Of a DNA stretch of 53,567 bases, positions 33,194-43,619 are shown piece by piece (position 1 is the first letter of the stretch; every line of letters starts with the position of its first letter). A model generated the notes under the pieces. The model was given only the letters and a program-made list of their open reading frames with translations. It had not been told where the DNA came from and ran no database searches. The position numbers were made by a program, and so were the translations under genes. The DNA comes from Gammaproteobacteria bacterium (lineage in GTDB: Bacteria > Pseudomonadota > Gammaproteobacteria > Pseudomonadales > Pseudohongiellaceae): positions 1-53,567 of the forward strand of contig JAUHWU010000006.1 in assembly GCA_030427065.1 (NCBI GenBank). The letters run 5' to 3'.

Positions 33194-35137
33194 ATGTCCA
33201 TAATTCTGTCAAAAAGCTTTTTTTCCCGCCGTCCGGTTTGTCTTGGCATCATCCTGTCAGCCTTGTTGTTATGTTTTGCATCAGCTCTTGATAGCCTGTT
33301 TCTATTTGACGACTTTCAGAATCTGGATGCATTAATACATATCCAGGGCGAATCCCTGTTCTCACCGGGATTTTGGGAATTCGTTCTTGGCGGTAATGCC
33401 GGCCCCACCGGTCGCCCGGTTTCTCTCTTCAGCTTTGCGCTTCAGGCAAATTCCTGGCCCGACACCCCCGCCGCTTTTAAATGGATTAATCTGATCATTC
33501 ATGGTCTCAATGCCTCATTGGTTTACCTGATCTGCCTGCAGCTAACCAAGGTCTTCAAGCTTCATGAATCTGATTGCTGGAAAATTGCTTTATTTACCAG
33601 CCTGATCTGGGCACTTAATCCCGTTCATTCAACCGTAGTACTGTATGCCGTCCAACGTATGGCGCTGCTATCGAATTTTTTTATTTTGCTAGGGGTATTC
33701 CTGTATCTGCATATCAGACTAGCCATAACTGAGGAAAATCAGAACAGGCAACTCGCCTTAATGACACTCGTCATTGGAAGTACCGGCCTACTGGCATTAT
33801 TGAGCAAGGAAAATGCCCCTTCTTTATTTTTCTACCTGTTGACCCTGGAATATACCCTGTTAAAAAAAGTTCACTTGCCTTACCAGCGTAAATTTATTGC
33901 CTGGCGCTATGTAGTGCTTTGGTTACCTGTCGTACTGATACTTCTTCTACCGCTGATTTTTATGTCAAAACTGCAGGCGGATTTCGCCACCTACTATGAC
34001 TACTCCATGATCGACCGGCTGATGACTCAAAGCAGAATTTTGTGGCAGTACATCGCCATCATCGTATTTCCCTCCACGTCGGGTACGAGTCTTTTTCATG
34101 ATATTAATGTTTCCGCAGGTTTTCTTAGTCCGATTTCAACGCTGGTTTCAACAAGCGCCTGGCTGGCTCTGTTATCAATTTCTGTCTTGAAACCCGGCAA
34201 ACAGCGAATCTTTTTATTCGCTCTATTATGGTTTTTCTCAGGCCATATTATAGAGTCCAGCGTTTTGGCGCTGGAACTATTCTTCAACCATCGAAATTAC
34301 CTGGCTTTTCTGGGCTTTATTTTTGCAGCTCTCTATTGTCTGATTGTTCTTGTGCCACGACACTTGTTATCTTCACAACTCAAAATAACAATCTGCCTGC
34401 TGTATTCCCTATTATTGACATTCCAGACTTACAGCATTAGCAGTTTATGGCAGGATCCTCTAGGACTATCTGAAAGCTGGTATGTTGCAGACCCTGACAC
34501 GGCTCGTAATACTGAATTTTATGCCATGAATCTTGCCCAAAGAGACTTTGATGGCCAGTTGCAGGCAGCACTGCTTTATGACCAGGCGTTTAACCGTGAC
34601 CGATCCAATTACCGCCTGTTACTCAACCGTATGCTTCTGAGCTGCTCTACCTCCTTCATACCCCGGCCTGACGATGGTACGATTCTTGGGTCTCTTGAGC
34701 AGATTAATAACGGCAATCGCGACCTGCTATCTCCCTTACAGCAGCTTGTGACATTAACTACCACGAATACCTGTAATATTTATTCTGCAGAACTTCTCTC
34801 CACCATCATTTCCAGCATAATGGAAAAAATGCCGATTCAGTCCCGCGGCCTGTATCAATTCGAGCTCGCCAGGCTCAAGTTTTATAGCGCGGAAACAGAG
34901 CAAGGCATTGCTTTACTTCAGGCGGCTTATGACAATAGTGGTGATCCAGGGGCATTGTTCAGTTTGAGCCTGCAATTGATAAATACCGGACGCTATCAGG
35001 AAGCACTGGAAACTCTTGATTTGGGTATAGAAAGGATACAGACCTATAATAATATTCGCAGCGGCACACGCGCATCCAAACTGGCTGTACTTTACGAAAT
35101 GCGGGAAGATATTTCAGGCTTTTTAGCCACACAATAA
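33194..35137 (+). CDS. TMTC-like GT-C membrane glycosyltransferase with helical-repeat tail (copy 2)
   Basis: 647-residue homologue of the protein at 17348-19249, with the same order of motifs: acidic pair D39-D40 in FLFDDFQNL after helix 1, GPTGRPVSLFSF, WINLIIHGLNASL, LNPVHSTVVLYAVQRMALL, LLSKENAPSL and FNHRNYLAFLGF, about ten or more helices, then an extracytoplasmic C-terminal region of about 230 residues with TPR-like helices near the end (EQGIALLQAAYDNSGDPGALF, GRYQEALETLDLG). The acidic pair is in the position of the GT-C catalytic Asp. The two copies have clearly diverged, so they may differ in donor or target. yacG follows after 37 bases. No strong ribosome-binding site was seen. Confidence 0.72.
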   Translation: MSIILSKSFFSRRPVCLGIILSALLLCFASALDSLFLFDDFQNLDALIHIQGESLFSPGFWEFVLGGNAGPTGRPVSLFSFALQANSWPDTPAAFKWINLIIHGLNASLVYLICLQLTKVFKLHESDCWKIALFTSLIWALNPVHSTVVLYAVQRMALLSNFFILLGVFLYLHIRLAITEENQNRQLALMTLVIGSTGLLALLSKENAPSLFFYLLTLEYTLLKKVHLPYQRKFIAWRYVVLWLPVVLILLLPLIFMSKLQADFATYYDYSMIDRLMTQSRILWQYIAIIVFPSTSGTSLFHDINVSAGFLSPISTLVSTSAWLALLSISVLKPGKQRIFLFALLWFFSGHIIESSVLALELFFNHRNYLAFLGFIFAALYCLIVLVPRHLLSSQLKITICLLYSLLLTFQTYSISSLWQDPLGLSESWYVADPDTARNTEFYAMNLAQRDFDGQLQAALLYDQAFNRDRSNYRLLLNRMLLSCSTSFIPRPDDGTILGSLEQINNGNRDLLSPLQQLVTLTTTNTCNIYSAELLSTIISSIMEKMPIQSRGLYQFELARLKFYSAETEQGIALLQAAYDNSGDPGALFSLSLQLINTGRYQEALETLDLGIERIQTYNNIRSGTRASKLAVLYEMREDISGFLATQ

Positions 35138-35174
35138 ACGAATATTCACATGAACAGACAAACGAAGATAAATA

Positions 35175-35405
35175 ATGACTGAGAACAATCAAACCGGTAT
35201 TAAAACGGTAAACTGCCCGACCTGTCAGAAAATTGTCAAATGGCAGGAAGAAAGTATTTTTAGGCCCTTTTGCTCAAAAAAATGTCAGCTGATAGATTTT
35301 GGCCAGTGGGCCAATGAGCGTCATGTTATCCCTGTGAAAGAGGGACCAGAGGATTTCAATCTGGATGATTTGGGAATCAGGGATTCGACTGAAGGAGAGT
35401 TTTAA
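35175..35405 (+). CDS. yacG: DNA gyrase inhibitor YacG
   Basis: 76-residue zinc protein that in E. coli binds GyrB and blocks DNA binding. The zinc ligands are C14 and C17 in NCPTCQK, and C33 and C37 in RPFCSKKCQ, followed by the family [14 protein letters not shown] motif; full length is normal. Usually next to coaE and zapD in gammaproteobacteria; here the glycan island separates it from coaE and no zapD is present. The last 29 bases overlap the end of mutT on the opposite strand. Confidence 0.93.
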   Translation: MTENNQTGIKTVNCPTCQKIVKWQEESIFRPFCSKKCQLIDFGQWANERHVIPVKEGPEDFNLDDLGIRDSTEGEF

Positions 35406-35799
35406 CGGCGGCTAAAATTGCCTGATTGGCAGCGGGGAATTCATGCTTGTCCAGCTCATCAACCTCAATCCATTTGACCGGCTGTCCCTCTCGACCCATA
35501 GCCGTACCGGAAAACACACTCACATAACAAACATCCAGTAATACGTGCTTATCGCCGTAATCATGGGATATTTTTAGCAAACCGGTACATTCCCTGGTGC
35601 TGATATTTACTTCTTCCAGCAATTCACGTTTCAGAGCCTGCTGCACTGTCTCGCCAGGACCGACTTTGCCACCGGGAAATTCCCACAGTCCTCCCTGATG
35701 CTGGGTTTCATGTCGACGCGCCACAAGAATTTGTTTGGCACGATTAACCACAACTCCCACCGCCACATGAACAACTTTATCGGGTTTGTTGCTGCTCAT
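35377..35799 (-). CDS. mutT: MutT-type Nudix hydrolase (8-oxo-dGTP diphosphatase)
   Basis: 140-residue Nudix enzyme that removes oxidised dGTP from the nucleotide pool. Seen: [27 protein letters not shown] and the Nudix box [24 protein letters not shown]; the normal Gly near the end of the box (EExG) is Asn here, while the metal-binding REUxEE glutamates are intact. The frame stays open upstream into argJ, but ATG 35799, 17 bases after the argJ stop, gives the usual MutT length; ATG 35835 (overlapping argJ) is an alternative. Location next to argJ and secA matches P. aeruginosa. Confidence 0.88.
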   Translation of the reverse strand: MSSNKPDKVVHVAVGVVVNRAKQILVARRHETQHQGGLWEFPGGKVGPGETVQQALKRELLEEVNISTRECTGLLKISHDYGDKHVLLDVCYVSVFSGTAMGREGQPVKWIEVDELDKHEFPAANQAILAAVKTLLQSNP

Positions 35800-35815
35800 C
35801 TCGATCGGCTTTGTT

Positions 35816-37021
35816 TCAGGTTCGGTATTCGGCATTGATCGTGACATAGTCATGGGAAAGATCACATGTCCAGACTGTTTCTGAACATTTGCCCCGCCCC
35901 AGAGAAATACGAATGGTAATTTCTTCCTGCTCCATCACCTTTTGCCCTGCGGCTTCTGTATAGCTGGCAGCAACAGCACCATTCTCGACAATACAGACAT
36001 CATCGAGATAAATAGCGACTTTCTCTAAATCCAGCTCCTCAATACCGGCACGTCCGGTAGCGGCAAGAATTCTGCCCCAGTTTGGATCCGAGGCAAACAG
36101 GGCTGTTTTCACCAGTGGTGATTCAGCAACCGTATACGCTAACTGCAGACACTCTTGTTGATTGGCGCCTCCCTCTACGCTAATGGTGACAAATTTTGTA
36201 GCGCCTTCAGCATCCCTTACCAGGCCATGGGCCAAACTAATAAAAACAGCATTGAGAGCAGCCATAAACTGCGTATTATTTTCATCAATCTGAACGTCGC
36301 TTCTTCCTGATGACACCAGCATACAACTGTCATTGGTGGACGTATCACTGTCCACGGTAATCCGGTTAAAGGACTTGTTCACCACAAGATCCAGCATCGT
36401 CTGTAACGCTTTTGATTCTATTTTTGCATCGGTAAAAACAAAGGCCAGCATGGTCGCCATATTGGGCTTTATCATTCCGGCACCTTTCGCGATGCCGGTA
36501 ATAGTGACAATTTTTCCGCCTATTTCGACCTGAACCGAGGCTCCCTTGGGACGGGTATCCGTGGTCATGATGCCTTTGGCACAATCCAGCCATTTGTCTT
36601 CCTGCAGCTGACCGAGCGCCTCAGGCAATGCATCGGTGATTTTTTCAACAGGAAGCTGTACACCAATTACGCCAGTGGAAAAAGGCAATATGGTATTCAC
36701 CGGCAAGGATTTCAGTTCAGCAATTTCAAGACATACCCGGCGAGCGTTTTCCATACCTGCCTTGCCAGTACCCGCATTGGCATTTCCGGTATTGATAACA
36801 AAATAATGAGGGGAAGTAACGGCAAGATGCTGTTTGCAAAGCGTAACCGGTGCGGCGCAAAAAGCATTGCGGGTAAAAGACCCTGCAACGCAGGCTGCAT
36901 CACCCAATGAGAAAACCACACAGTCCAGCCGGCCGGGCTTCTTTATACCGGCAGACACCGCTGCCATGGTAATTCCCGGCACCGGATGAAGAACCCCTAA
37001 ATCACCATTTCCCACTGCCAT
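35816..37021 (-). CDS. argJ: Bifunctional ornithine acetyltransferase / N-acetylglutamate synthase
   Basis: 401-residue arginine-biosynthesis enzyme that moves the acetyl group from N-acetylornithine to glutamate. It is made as a precursor that cuts itself before a conserved Thr; here that is T190 in [11 protein letters not shown]. Other blocks: [49 protein letters not shown] and [14 protein letters not shown]. Length is normal. AGGAAAG lies upstream of the ATG. Confidence 0.96.
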   Translation of the reverse strand: MAVGNGDLGVLHPVPGITMAAVSAGIKKPGRLDCVVFSLGDAACVAGSFTRNAFCAAPVTLCKQHLAVTSPHYFVINTGNANAGTGKAGMENARRVCLEIAELKSLPVNTILPFSTGVIGVQLPVEKITDALPEALGQLQEDKWLDCAKGIMTTDTRPKGASVQVEIGGKIVTITGIAKGAGMIKPNMATMLAFVFTDAKIESKALQTMLDLVVNKSFNRITVDSDTSTNDSCMLVSSGRSDVQIDENNTQFMAALNAVFISLAHGLVRDAEGATKFVTISVEGGANQQECLQLAYTVAESPLVKTALFASDPNWGRILAATGRAGIEELDLEKVAIYLDDVCIVENGAVAASYTEAAGQKVMEQEEITIRISLGRGKCSETVWTCDLSHDYVTINAEYRT

Positions 37022-37102
37022 AATTTCTTTCCTGTAACGTTCTCATCTTGCCAGGCTTGCGATGATTCCAGCCCGCCTGTTCAGCTCTGGCAAGCAATTG
37101 GC

Positions 37103-39865
37103 CTAGTCCAGCTTACCATGACATTGCTTGTACTTTTTACCAGATCCACAGGGGCAGGGTTCATTGCGACCTACTTTCTGACCTTCGCGAGTATAGGGTG
37201 TTTGCTGTTGTGCTGCGTCTGCCGCTGAGGTTTGCCCGTCTGCTCCCTGGGCATTGTCGGCTGCCAGAGCAGCTGCATTCTGATGCACAAGATTCGTCCT
37301 TTCCTTTTGCTGCTCCTGGATTCGCTTACGCTCTATGGCATCGGCCGATTCATCCTGCTTGATTTGCACCAGACTTAGAAACTTGACGACTTCATGCTGC
37401 AGATTATTCAGCAGTTCTTCAAACAGGGCATAGGCTTCACGCTTGTATTCCTGCTTTGGATTTTTTCCGCCATAGCCGCGCAGACCAATACCCTGACGCA
37501 GACTGTCCATTTGACTGAGATGTTCTTTCCAAAGGGTATCGAGAATCTGCAGGGTAATCTGCTTCTCGAACACACGCATGTTTTCGCCAACCAAGGCACA
37601 TTTTTCGTTGTAACTTTTAACAATTTCTTCGAGGATGCGGGCACGCAGGGACTCTTCATAGAGTGTATTGTCATCATCCAGCCATTGCTGGATAGTCAAC
37701 TTGATGCCGAACTCCCCTTCCAGTGATTGCTCCAGACCAGCAATATCCCACTGCTCTTCAAGACTTTGCGGTGGTATGTATAGACTAATGTGTTCCTGAA
37801 CAACCCCTTCACGCATGGTTTCAATGACATCACTGATATTATCAATTTCCATCAATTCATTGCGGCGCTGATATATTATCTGACGCTGATCATTGGCCAC
37901 ATCATCGTATTCCAGCAACTGCTTGCGAATATCAAAGTTTCTGCCTTCAACCTTGCGCTGGGCTTTTTCTATGGAATTGGTCACCATCTTATGTTCGATA
38001 GCTTCCCCTTCGCCCATACCCAATCGTCTCATCAGGGCACCAACCTTGTCTGAGGCAAAAATCCTCATCAGGTTATCTTCAAGAGACAGATAGAAACGGG
38101 AGTAGCCAGGATCGCCCTGTCTGCCTGCACGACCCCGTAACTGGTTATCAATACGACGCGACTCATGTCGTTCTGTGCCAATAATATGCAGACCACCGGC
38201 TTCAATGACTTGGTCATGTCGCTTCTGCCAGTCGGCTTTGATTTTCTCGATTTGCTCAGGTGTTGCACCTGGTAGTGCCGCTACCTCGGATTCCCAACGG
38301 CCACCCAACACAATGTCTGTACCACGACCGGCCATATTGGTGGCGATGGTCACCGTGCCGGGACGCCCGGCTTCGGCAATGATTTGCGCCTCTTTTTCGT
38401 GATATTTGGCATTCAGGACAGCGTGTTGAATCTTCTCCTTGTTGAGGAATTTGGAGAGTATTTCACTGGTCTCGATACTCGCTGTACCAACCAGTATTGG
38501 TGCACCCTTGTCACGAAACTCGATAATATCTTTCACGATAGCTTTGTGTTTTTCATCGGTAGTAAGATAAATCAGATCATTGGCATCATCGCGAATCATG
38601 GGTTTATTGGTTGGAATCACGACCACGTCCAGACCATAGATCTGATGGAATTCAAATGCCTCAGTGTCTGCAGTACCGGTCATACCCGCGAGTTTTTCAT
38701 AGAGACGGAAATAATTCTGGAAAGTGGTGGAAGCCAGGGTCTGGCTTTCATTTTGGATAGGCACCCCTTCCTTGGCCTCGATTGCCTGGTGCAAACCTTC
38801 TGACAACCTTCTGCCGGGCATGGTACGGCCGGTATGTTCATCAATCAGGACAATCTGCTGGTCCTGCACAATATATTCAACTTCCTTGTGGAAGAGATAA
38901 TTGGCTCTTAAGGCTGACTGTAACTGATGCAGAAGCGTCAAATTGGTAGCGGAATACAGATTTTCACCAGCTTCAAGCAAGCCTCGACTTACCATCAGCT
39001 CTTCAACTTTCTCGTGACCAGGATCAGTAAGTTCCACCTGACGACTCTTCTCATCAACGATAAAGTCACCATCCAGAGGAATATCTTCTTCCATGCGTCT
39101 TTCAATCATGGATTTTTCTGGGACTTTTTCGACTTGCTTTAACAAAGGCACCAGAGCATTAATATCCACATAGCGTTTGGACGAATTTTCAACCGCTCCG
39201 GAGATAATCAGAGGGGTTCTGGCCTCATCGATAAGAATAGAGTCGACTTCATCTACAATGGCATAGGCTAGCGGACGCTGGAATCTGTCCTCCAGCCGAA
39301 ACGCCATATTGTCACGCAGGTAATCGAAACCAAATTCATTATTGGTCCCATACGTTATATCAGCCTGATAGGCCTGACGCTTTTCCTCGGGAGACTGATT
39401 CGGCACAACCACACCTACTGTCAGCCCCAAAAACTCATACAGCGGCTGCATCCAGAGCGCATCACGCCGGGCCAGGTATTCATTGACGGTTACCAGGTGA
39501 ACACCGCGCCCGGTCAGACCACCCAGGTAGGCTGGCAAGGTGGCAACCAGTGTTTTACCTTCACCGGTACGCATCTCGGCAATCTTGCCGTGAAAAAGCA
39601 CCATGCCGCCGATCATCTGTACATCGAAATGTCGCATACCCATGGCACGCACTCCGGCCTCCCGCACCACGGCAAAGGCTTCAGGCAACATTTTTTCCAG
39701 GCTTTCACCCTTCTCGAAACGCTCTCTGAATTCAATGGTCTTGGCCTTCAGTGCCTCATCAGATAATGCCTGTATTTCGGATTCAAGGGCATTAATACGA
39801 TCAACCACTTTTGACAGTTTTTTAATTTCTCTCTGGTTTTTACTTCCAAATATTTTAGTCAGCAT
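37103..39865 (-). CDS. secA: Preprotein translocase ATPase SecA
   Basis: 920-residue motor of the Sec export pathway. Seen: Walker A MRTGEGKT (residues 99-105), [15 protein letters not shown], the preprotein crosslinking domain, [14 protein letters not shown] and [14 protein letters not shown] in NBD2, the helical scaffold [19 protein letters not shown], a Gln/Ala-rich linker and the C-terminal zinc motif [14 protein letters not shown] (C904, C906, C915, H916) for SecB and phospholipid contact. No strong ribosome-binding site precedes the ATG, and no SecM-type arrest peptide gene is visible upstream. Confidence 0.98.
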   Translation of the reverse strand: MLTKIFGSKNQREIKKLSKVVDRINALESEIQALSDEALKAKTIEFRERFEKGESLEKMLPEAFAVVREAGVRAMGMRHFDVQMIGGMVLFHGKIAEMRTGEGKTLVATLPAYLGGLTGRGVHLVTVNEYLARRDALWMQPLYEFLGLTVGVVVPNQSPEEKRQAYQADITYGTNNEFGFDYLRDNMAFRLEDRFQRPLAYAIVDEVDSILIDEARTPLIISGAVENSSKRYVDINALVPLLKQVEKVPEKSMIERRMEEDIPLDGDFIVDEKSRQVELTDPGHEKVEELMVSRGLLEAGENLYSATNLTLLHQLQSALRANYLFHKEVEYIVQDQQIVLIDEHTGRTMPGRRLSEGLHQAIEAKEGVPIQNESQTLASTTFQNYFRLYEKLAGMTGTADTEAFEFHQIYGLDVVVIPTNKPMIRDDANDLIYLTTDEKHKAIVKDIIEFRDKGAPILVGTASIETSEILSKFLNKEKIQHAVLNAKYHEKEAQIIAEAGRPGTVTIATNMAGRGTDIVLGGRWESEVAALPGATPEQIEKIKADWQKRHDQVIEAGGLHIIGTERHESRRIDNQLRGRAGRQGDPGYSRFYLSLEDNLMRIFASDKVGALMRRLGMGEGEAIEHKMVTNSIEKAQRKVEGRNFDIRKQLLEYDDVANDQRQIIYQRRNELMEIDNISDVIETMREGVVQEHISLYIPPQSLEEQWDIAGLEQSLEGEFGIKLTIQQWLDDDNTLYEESLRARILEEIVKSYNEKCALVGENMRVFEKQITLQILDTLWKEHLSQMDSLRQGIGLRGYGGKNPKQEYKREAYALFEELLNNLQHEVVKFLSLVQIKQDESADAIERKRIQEQQKERTNLVHQNAAALAADNAQGADGQTSAADAAQQQTPYTREGQKVGRNEPCPCGSGKKYKQCHGKLD

Positions 39866-39980
39866 AGGTCAAAATCTTGCATAGTGTGTTCAGGAAACCG
39901 GGTATCCAAATATACCCAACGACCCTTATGGCGCTACCATTTATTAGTGACAGCCAAAGGGAGAGAATTATTCGGGATAA

Positions 39981-40910
39981 TTATCGGCTGGTGCGATGTA
40001 CGTATGAGGCTGGATCAACAACACGGCCATTTTTATGGACTTCAAAATGGACATGGGGGCCGGTAGAACGGCCTGAATTGCCGGACAGGGCAATAACCTG
40101 TCCTTTCTTGACTATATCACCGGGCTTAACCAGTAATTTATCACCGTGGGCATAGAGGGTTTCATAACCATTACCATGATTAATCTTGACCATATCACCA
40201 TAGCCCTGCTTTTCACCGGAGTAGGTAACAACACCGGAAGCTACCGCCTGAACATCAATGCCAATGCGGCCAGTGGCAAAATCTATTCCCTGGTGCCAGG
40301 CCTGTTTTCCCGTGAAAGGATCAATGCGTCGGCCGTAGGGAGAAGAAATCCAGCCCCTGGCAATTGGGCGGCCGGACAAATAGGTATTGGACTGTATTAA
40401 TTGCTCAGAAAGAATCGAGTCAAGCAATTCCAGTTGTTGCTGCTTATCCTCAATTTCACGGGTCAATTCATCCAGGTTACGTAGAAAATCAGGGACTTCA
40501 ACAGACACGGCGTCTTGATCTGATGGCCCACCTACAGCGGGTGCCTGGGTGAAATCAAACTCACCATCATCGAGATTGGAAATATCAGTAAGGCGCTGTC
40601 CCAGAGCATCCAGGCGTAATAATCTGGCCTGCAAATTGGCCATTCTCAAGGTGAGTGCTTCCAGTTGCGCAAGCGTTTCCTGGCGGATCTGTTCGATATC
40701 GGCTTTTTGGGACTTCAGGTCATCCATCCAGGACTGGGTTGCTTCATCTTTGTAGAAATCAGCATTACGCAGGGCTGATAAATGAAAACCGTAGTACCCA
40801 AGTAAAACCGGAACACCAAGCATGCAAACGGACAAGGCAACCCTGGCCCATCCTTTCAGGACCAGTGATTTCGTCTCCCCATGCTTTTGATCGACAATGA
40901 TTATTTTCAT
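39981..40910 (-). CDS. M23 family metallopeptidase with membrane anchor and coiled coil
   Basis: 309-residue predicted periplasmic peptidoglycan endopeptidase or division-amidase activator. Seen: one N-terminal membrane segment (about residues 22-45), a coiled coil (about 55-180), and a C-terminal LytM domain with HQGIDFATG (zinc His and Asp) and the HxH motif PHVHFEVHKNG, so the zinc site looks intact, unlike EnvC or NlpD. It sits between lpxC and secA, as M23 genes do in Pseudomonas. A role in wall cutting at the septum is plausible given the division genes upstream, but is not shown. Confidence 0.88.
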   Translation of the reverse strand: MKIIIVDQKHGETKSLVLKGWARVALSVCMLGVPVLLGYYGFHLSALRNADFYKDEATQSWMDDLKSQKADIEQIRQETLAQLEALTLRMANLQARLLRLDALGQRLTDISNLDDGEFDFTQAPAVGGPSDQDAVSVEVPDFLRNLDELTREIEDKQQQLELLDSILSEQLIQSNTYLSGRPIARGWISSPYGRRIDPFTGKQAWHQGIDFATGRIGIDVQAVASGVVTYSGEKQGYGDMVKINHGNGYETLYAHGDKLLVKPGDIVKKGQVIALSGNSGRSTGPHVHFEVHKNGRVVDPASYVHRTSR

Positions 40911-41048
40911 ATTTTGGGCAATATGGATAATTACTATATATATTAGAAGGTTACAGCTGTCTTGAGGAATCCGCGTACTGCATCCGGAACAACACTGGTA
41001 TCGAAAGAAGCAGCTTGAATATCAGTTCAGGCACGGATTAGACCATAT

Positions 41049-41960
41049 CTAACCAGAAAAAACAGGTCTCAGATAGGAAATTGGTGCATCATCTTCAACA
41101 TCAAAAGTCACGATTTCCCAGCAGTCTTCCGCAGTAATGAGCTTTCTGAGTAGCGCGTTATTCAGGGCATGCCCGGACTTGTAACCCTGAAACTCGCCAA
41201 TCAGGGTTTTTCCCAGTAGATAAAGGTCGCCAATGGAATCGAGAATCTTGTGTTTTACAAACTCGTCTTCATAACGCAAGCCATCTTCATTGAGAACCCG
41301 GTAATCACCAACAGCAATGGCATTATCCATGCTCGCTCCAAGGGCCAGGTTACGGTTACGCAATTCTTCGAATTCATGCATAAATCCGAATGTTCGCGCT
41401 CTGCTCACCTCTTTAACAAAAGAGGTGCTGGAAAAATCCACTGAAGCTGCCTTGGTAAATTTCCGGTGCACCGGGTGATCATATAAAAGGGTATAGCCAA
41501 CCTTGAAGCCATTAAAGGGTTTCAGACTGACTTTCTTGTCACCCTGTTCAACCGTGATTTCTTTGGTAATACGGAAATATTTCTTGGGAGCGTTCTGCTC
41601 TTCAATCCCGGCAGACTGGATCAGGAATACGAAGGGACCAGCACTGCCATCCATAATGGGGACTTCTGAAGCACTCACATCAACGAAGGCATTGTCTATA
41701 CCAAGGCCTGACATGGCAGACATCAGATGTTCCACAGTGGAAATCCGCACATCTCCTTTCATTAACGTAGATGACAAGGTGGTATCACCTACGTTTTCTG
41801 CCAGGGCAGGTATCTGAACGGCGGGGTCAAGGTCAACACGGGTGAAAACTATCCCGGTATCGACAGGTGCTGGCCTCAAAGTCAGGTAGACTTTCTGACC
41901 GGTATGTAATCCCACACCGGTCGCTTTTATGACATTCTTTAAAGTTCGTTGCCTAATCAA
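41049..41960 (-). CDS. lpxC: UDP-3-O-acyl-N-acetylglucosamine deacetylase LpxC
   Basis: 303-residue zinc deacetylase, the committed step of lipid A synthesis. The zinc ligands are H78 (STVEHLMSA), H237 and D241 (HKILDSIGD), with catalytic H264 (SGHALNN), all at the E. coli positions. The N-terminus MIRQRTLK aligns residue for residue with other LpxC proteins, which places the start on a TTG codon; the frame has a stop four codons earlier and no ATG or GTG in between. GAGAG lies just upstream. Last gene of the dcw cluster. Confidence 0.97.
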   Translation of the reverse strand: MIRQRTLKNVIKATGVGLHTGQKVYLTLRPAPVDTGIVFTRVDLDPAVQIPALAENVGDTTLSSTLMKGDVRISTVEHLMSAMSGLGIDNAFVDVSASEVPIMDGSAGPFVFLIQSAGIEEQNAPKKYFRITKEITVEQGDKKVSLKPFNGFKVGYTLLYDHPVHRKFTKAASVDFSSTSFVKEVSRARTFGFMHEFEELRNRNLALGASMDNAIAVGDYRVLNEDGLRYEDEFVKHKILDSIGDLYLLGKTLIGEFQGYKSGHALNNALLRKLITAEDCWEIVTFDVEDDAPISYLRPVFSG

Positions 41961-42366
41961 TGATCGCTCTCACTGTTACCCTGGTTGTTAATGACCGTTA
42001 ACCCCCAAAGTCATTTCACACGACAATTTTATTGACGTCACTTTTACTCCCCTGCTCGACTGGCAAGTAAGGGCTTGTATCGCTTCTGGCACAAAAACCC
42101 ATATTGAACCGATACAGAAAAAGTGCTGCAAATGCTGTTACTTTGCCACTATTACCGCTGCTACCTCTGCTACCGCTGCTTCTTGTAATTACCTTGCAGG
42201 TATTTCGGCAAGGTTGTCGGGAAAAGGCGCATCTTATCAAAAACCCGCACTTTCACCAATAGCCGAAGCCCCCGTGTCTACGGGATTTGTAAAATAACTT
42301 TGTGCTTCCAGTCAAAAAACAACCAATACCTGACCCTTGTAATCATTACTTAACGACTGACCACTA
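41961..42366. promoter_or_regulatory. ftsZ-lpxC spacer (no convincing gene)
   Basis: 406 bases that presumably carry the ftsZ transcript end and the lpxC promoter. Seen: a 5-bp-stem hairpin CCCGT-GTCT-ACGGG at 42271-42284, and three 9-base direct repeats ACCGCTGCT / ACCTCTGCT / ACCGCTGCT at 42154-42180. No strong terminator or promoter consensus is evident. A 74-codon frame here looks non-coding. Confidence 0.55.
42154..42180. repeat. Three 9-bp direct repeats in ftsZ-lpxC spacer
   Basis: ACCGCTGCT, ACCTCTGCT and ACCGCTGCT in tandem; two identical and one with a single change. On the lpxC-coding strand the unit reads AGCAGCGGT. Could be a site bound in register or simple slippage; no role is known to me. 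Confidence 0.8.
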
Positions 42367-43554
42367 CTAGTCAGCCTGTTTGCGCAGAAAAGCCGGAATA
42401 TCCAGAAAATCCATATCTGAATCGGCCCCTACTACCTTGGGCATGGGCTGTCTTTCTTGCTGCCGTTCTTCACTGGCATCATGGGCCTTAACTGCTTCCT
42501 TCTTGCGCATCACAGCTGGTCGGTCCAGAGTGTGAAAATCTGCCGTTCTGGGGTTCTTCATTGTGTTATCTACCACTTTGGTAGGCTTTTCAATCTGCAT
42601 GCCACCCAGACCTGTTGCCACAACGGTAACAATCAGCTCATCTTTCAGTGAGGGATCTATAACCGTCCCTACCACAACAATTGCCTGCTCCGAAGCAAAC
42701 TCTGAAATGGTATCGCCAACCTGGGAAAACTCACCCAGAGTCAAATCCTCACCTGCAGTGATATTGATCAGAATGCCACGTGCACCCTGAAGATTCACAT
42801 CTTCAAGTAATGGGCTGCGAATCGCAGCTTCAGCCGCTACGACAGCGCGATTTTCACCTGTGGCATAGCCGGTACCCATCATTGCCATGCCCATTTCGGA
42901 CATTACAGTACTGACATCGGCAAAATCCACATTGATCATGCCCGGACGCATAATGAGATCAGCAATCCCTTTAACAGCACCCGCAAGCACATCATTGGCC
43001 GCACTGAAAGCATCCAGCAAGGTCGCTCCTTTACCCAGAACATCCATCAGTTTCTCATTGGGAATGGTTATTAGAGAGTCAACATGCTCTGCAAGTTCCC
43101 TGATACCCTGTTCGGCGATCGCCATACGCTTGCGACCTTCAAAAGGAAACGGCTTGGTAATCACTGCTACGGTCAAAATACCCATTTCCCTGGCAATCTC
43201 GGCAACCACAGGGGCACCACCAGTACCCGTTCCACCACCCATGCCTGCGGTAATGAAAACCATGTCAGCACCGGAAATAATTTCCCGAATCCTGTCGCGG
43301 TCTTCAAGCGCTGCCTGACGGCCGATTTCCGGATTGGCACCGGCACCCAAGCCCTTGGTCACCGTACCACCCAACTGCAAATTGAGCTTGGTATCCATTT
43401 TTTCCAACGCCTGGGCATCGGTATTGGCACAGATAAATTCCACACCATCAATGGTGTTTTTGATCATGTGCTGCACGGCATTACCACCGCCTCCGCCGAC
43501 ACCAAATACCTTGATCACTGCACTTTGAGCAACATTGTCGATTATTTCGAACAT
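42367..43554 (-). CDS. ftsZ: Cell division protein FtsZ
   Basis: 395-residue tubulin-like GTPase that forms the division ring. Seen: GVGGGGGNAVQHMI, the tubulin signature GGGTGTGGAPVVAE, FPFEGRKR, the T7-loop region NVDFADVSTVMSEMGMAMMG, a variable linker and the C-terminal peptide MDFLDIPAFLRKQAD that binds FtsA and ZipA. GGGGGT precedes the ATG. It lies 65 bases after ftsA. Confidence 0.98.
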   Translation of the reverse strand: MFEIIDNVAQSAVIKVFGVGGGGGNAVQHMIKNTIDGVEFICANTDAQALEKMDTKLNLQLGGTVTKGLGAGANPEIGRQAALEDRDRIREIISGADMVFITAGMGGGTGTGGAPVVAEIAREMGILTVAVITKPFPFEGRKRMAIAEQGIRELAEHVDSLITIPNEKLMDVLGKGATLLDAFSAANDVLAGAVKGIADLIMRPGMINVDFADVSTVMSEMGMAMMGTGYATGENRAVVAAEAAIRSPLLEDVNLQGARGILINITAGEDLTLGEFSQVGDTISEFASEQAIVVVGTVIDPSLKDELIVTVVATGLGGMQIEKPTKVVDNTMKNPRTADFHTLDRPAVMRKKEAVKAHDASEERQQERQPMPKVVGADSDMDFLDIPAFLRKQAD

Positions 43555-43619
43555 TTTCTTACCCCCTTTTGGGTTCCACCTTGAAGTTAATAAAAATTAA
43601 TGATTGTTTGACTGATGAC

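Noticed and set aside
42016-42240. 74-codon minus-strand frame in the ftsZ-lpxC spacer
   Set aside because: Starts weakly, has a composition driven by the AGC-rich repeats, no recognisable motif and no ribosome-binding site; treated as non-coding.
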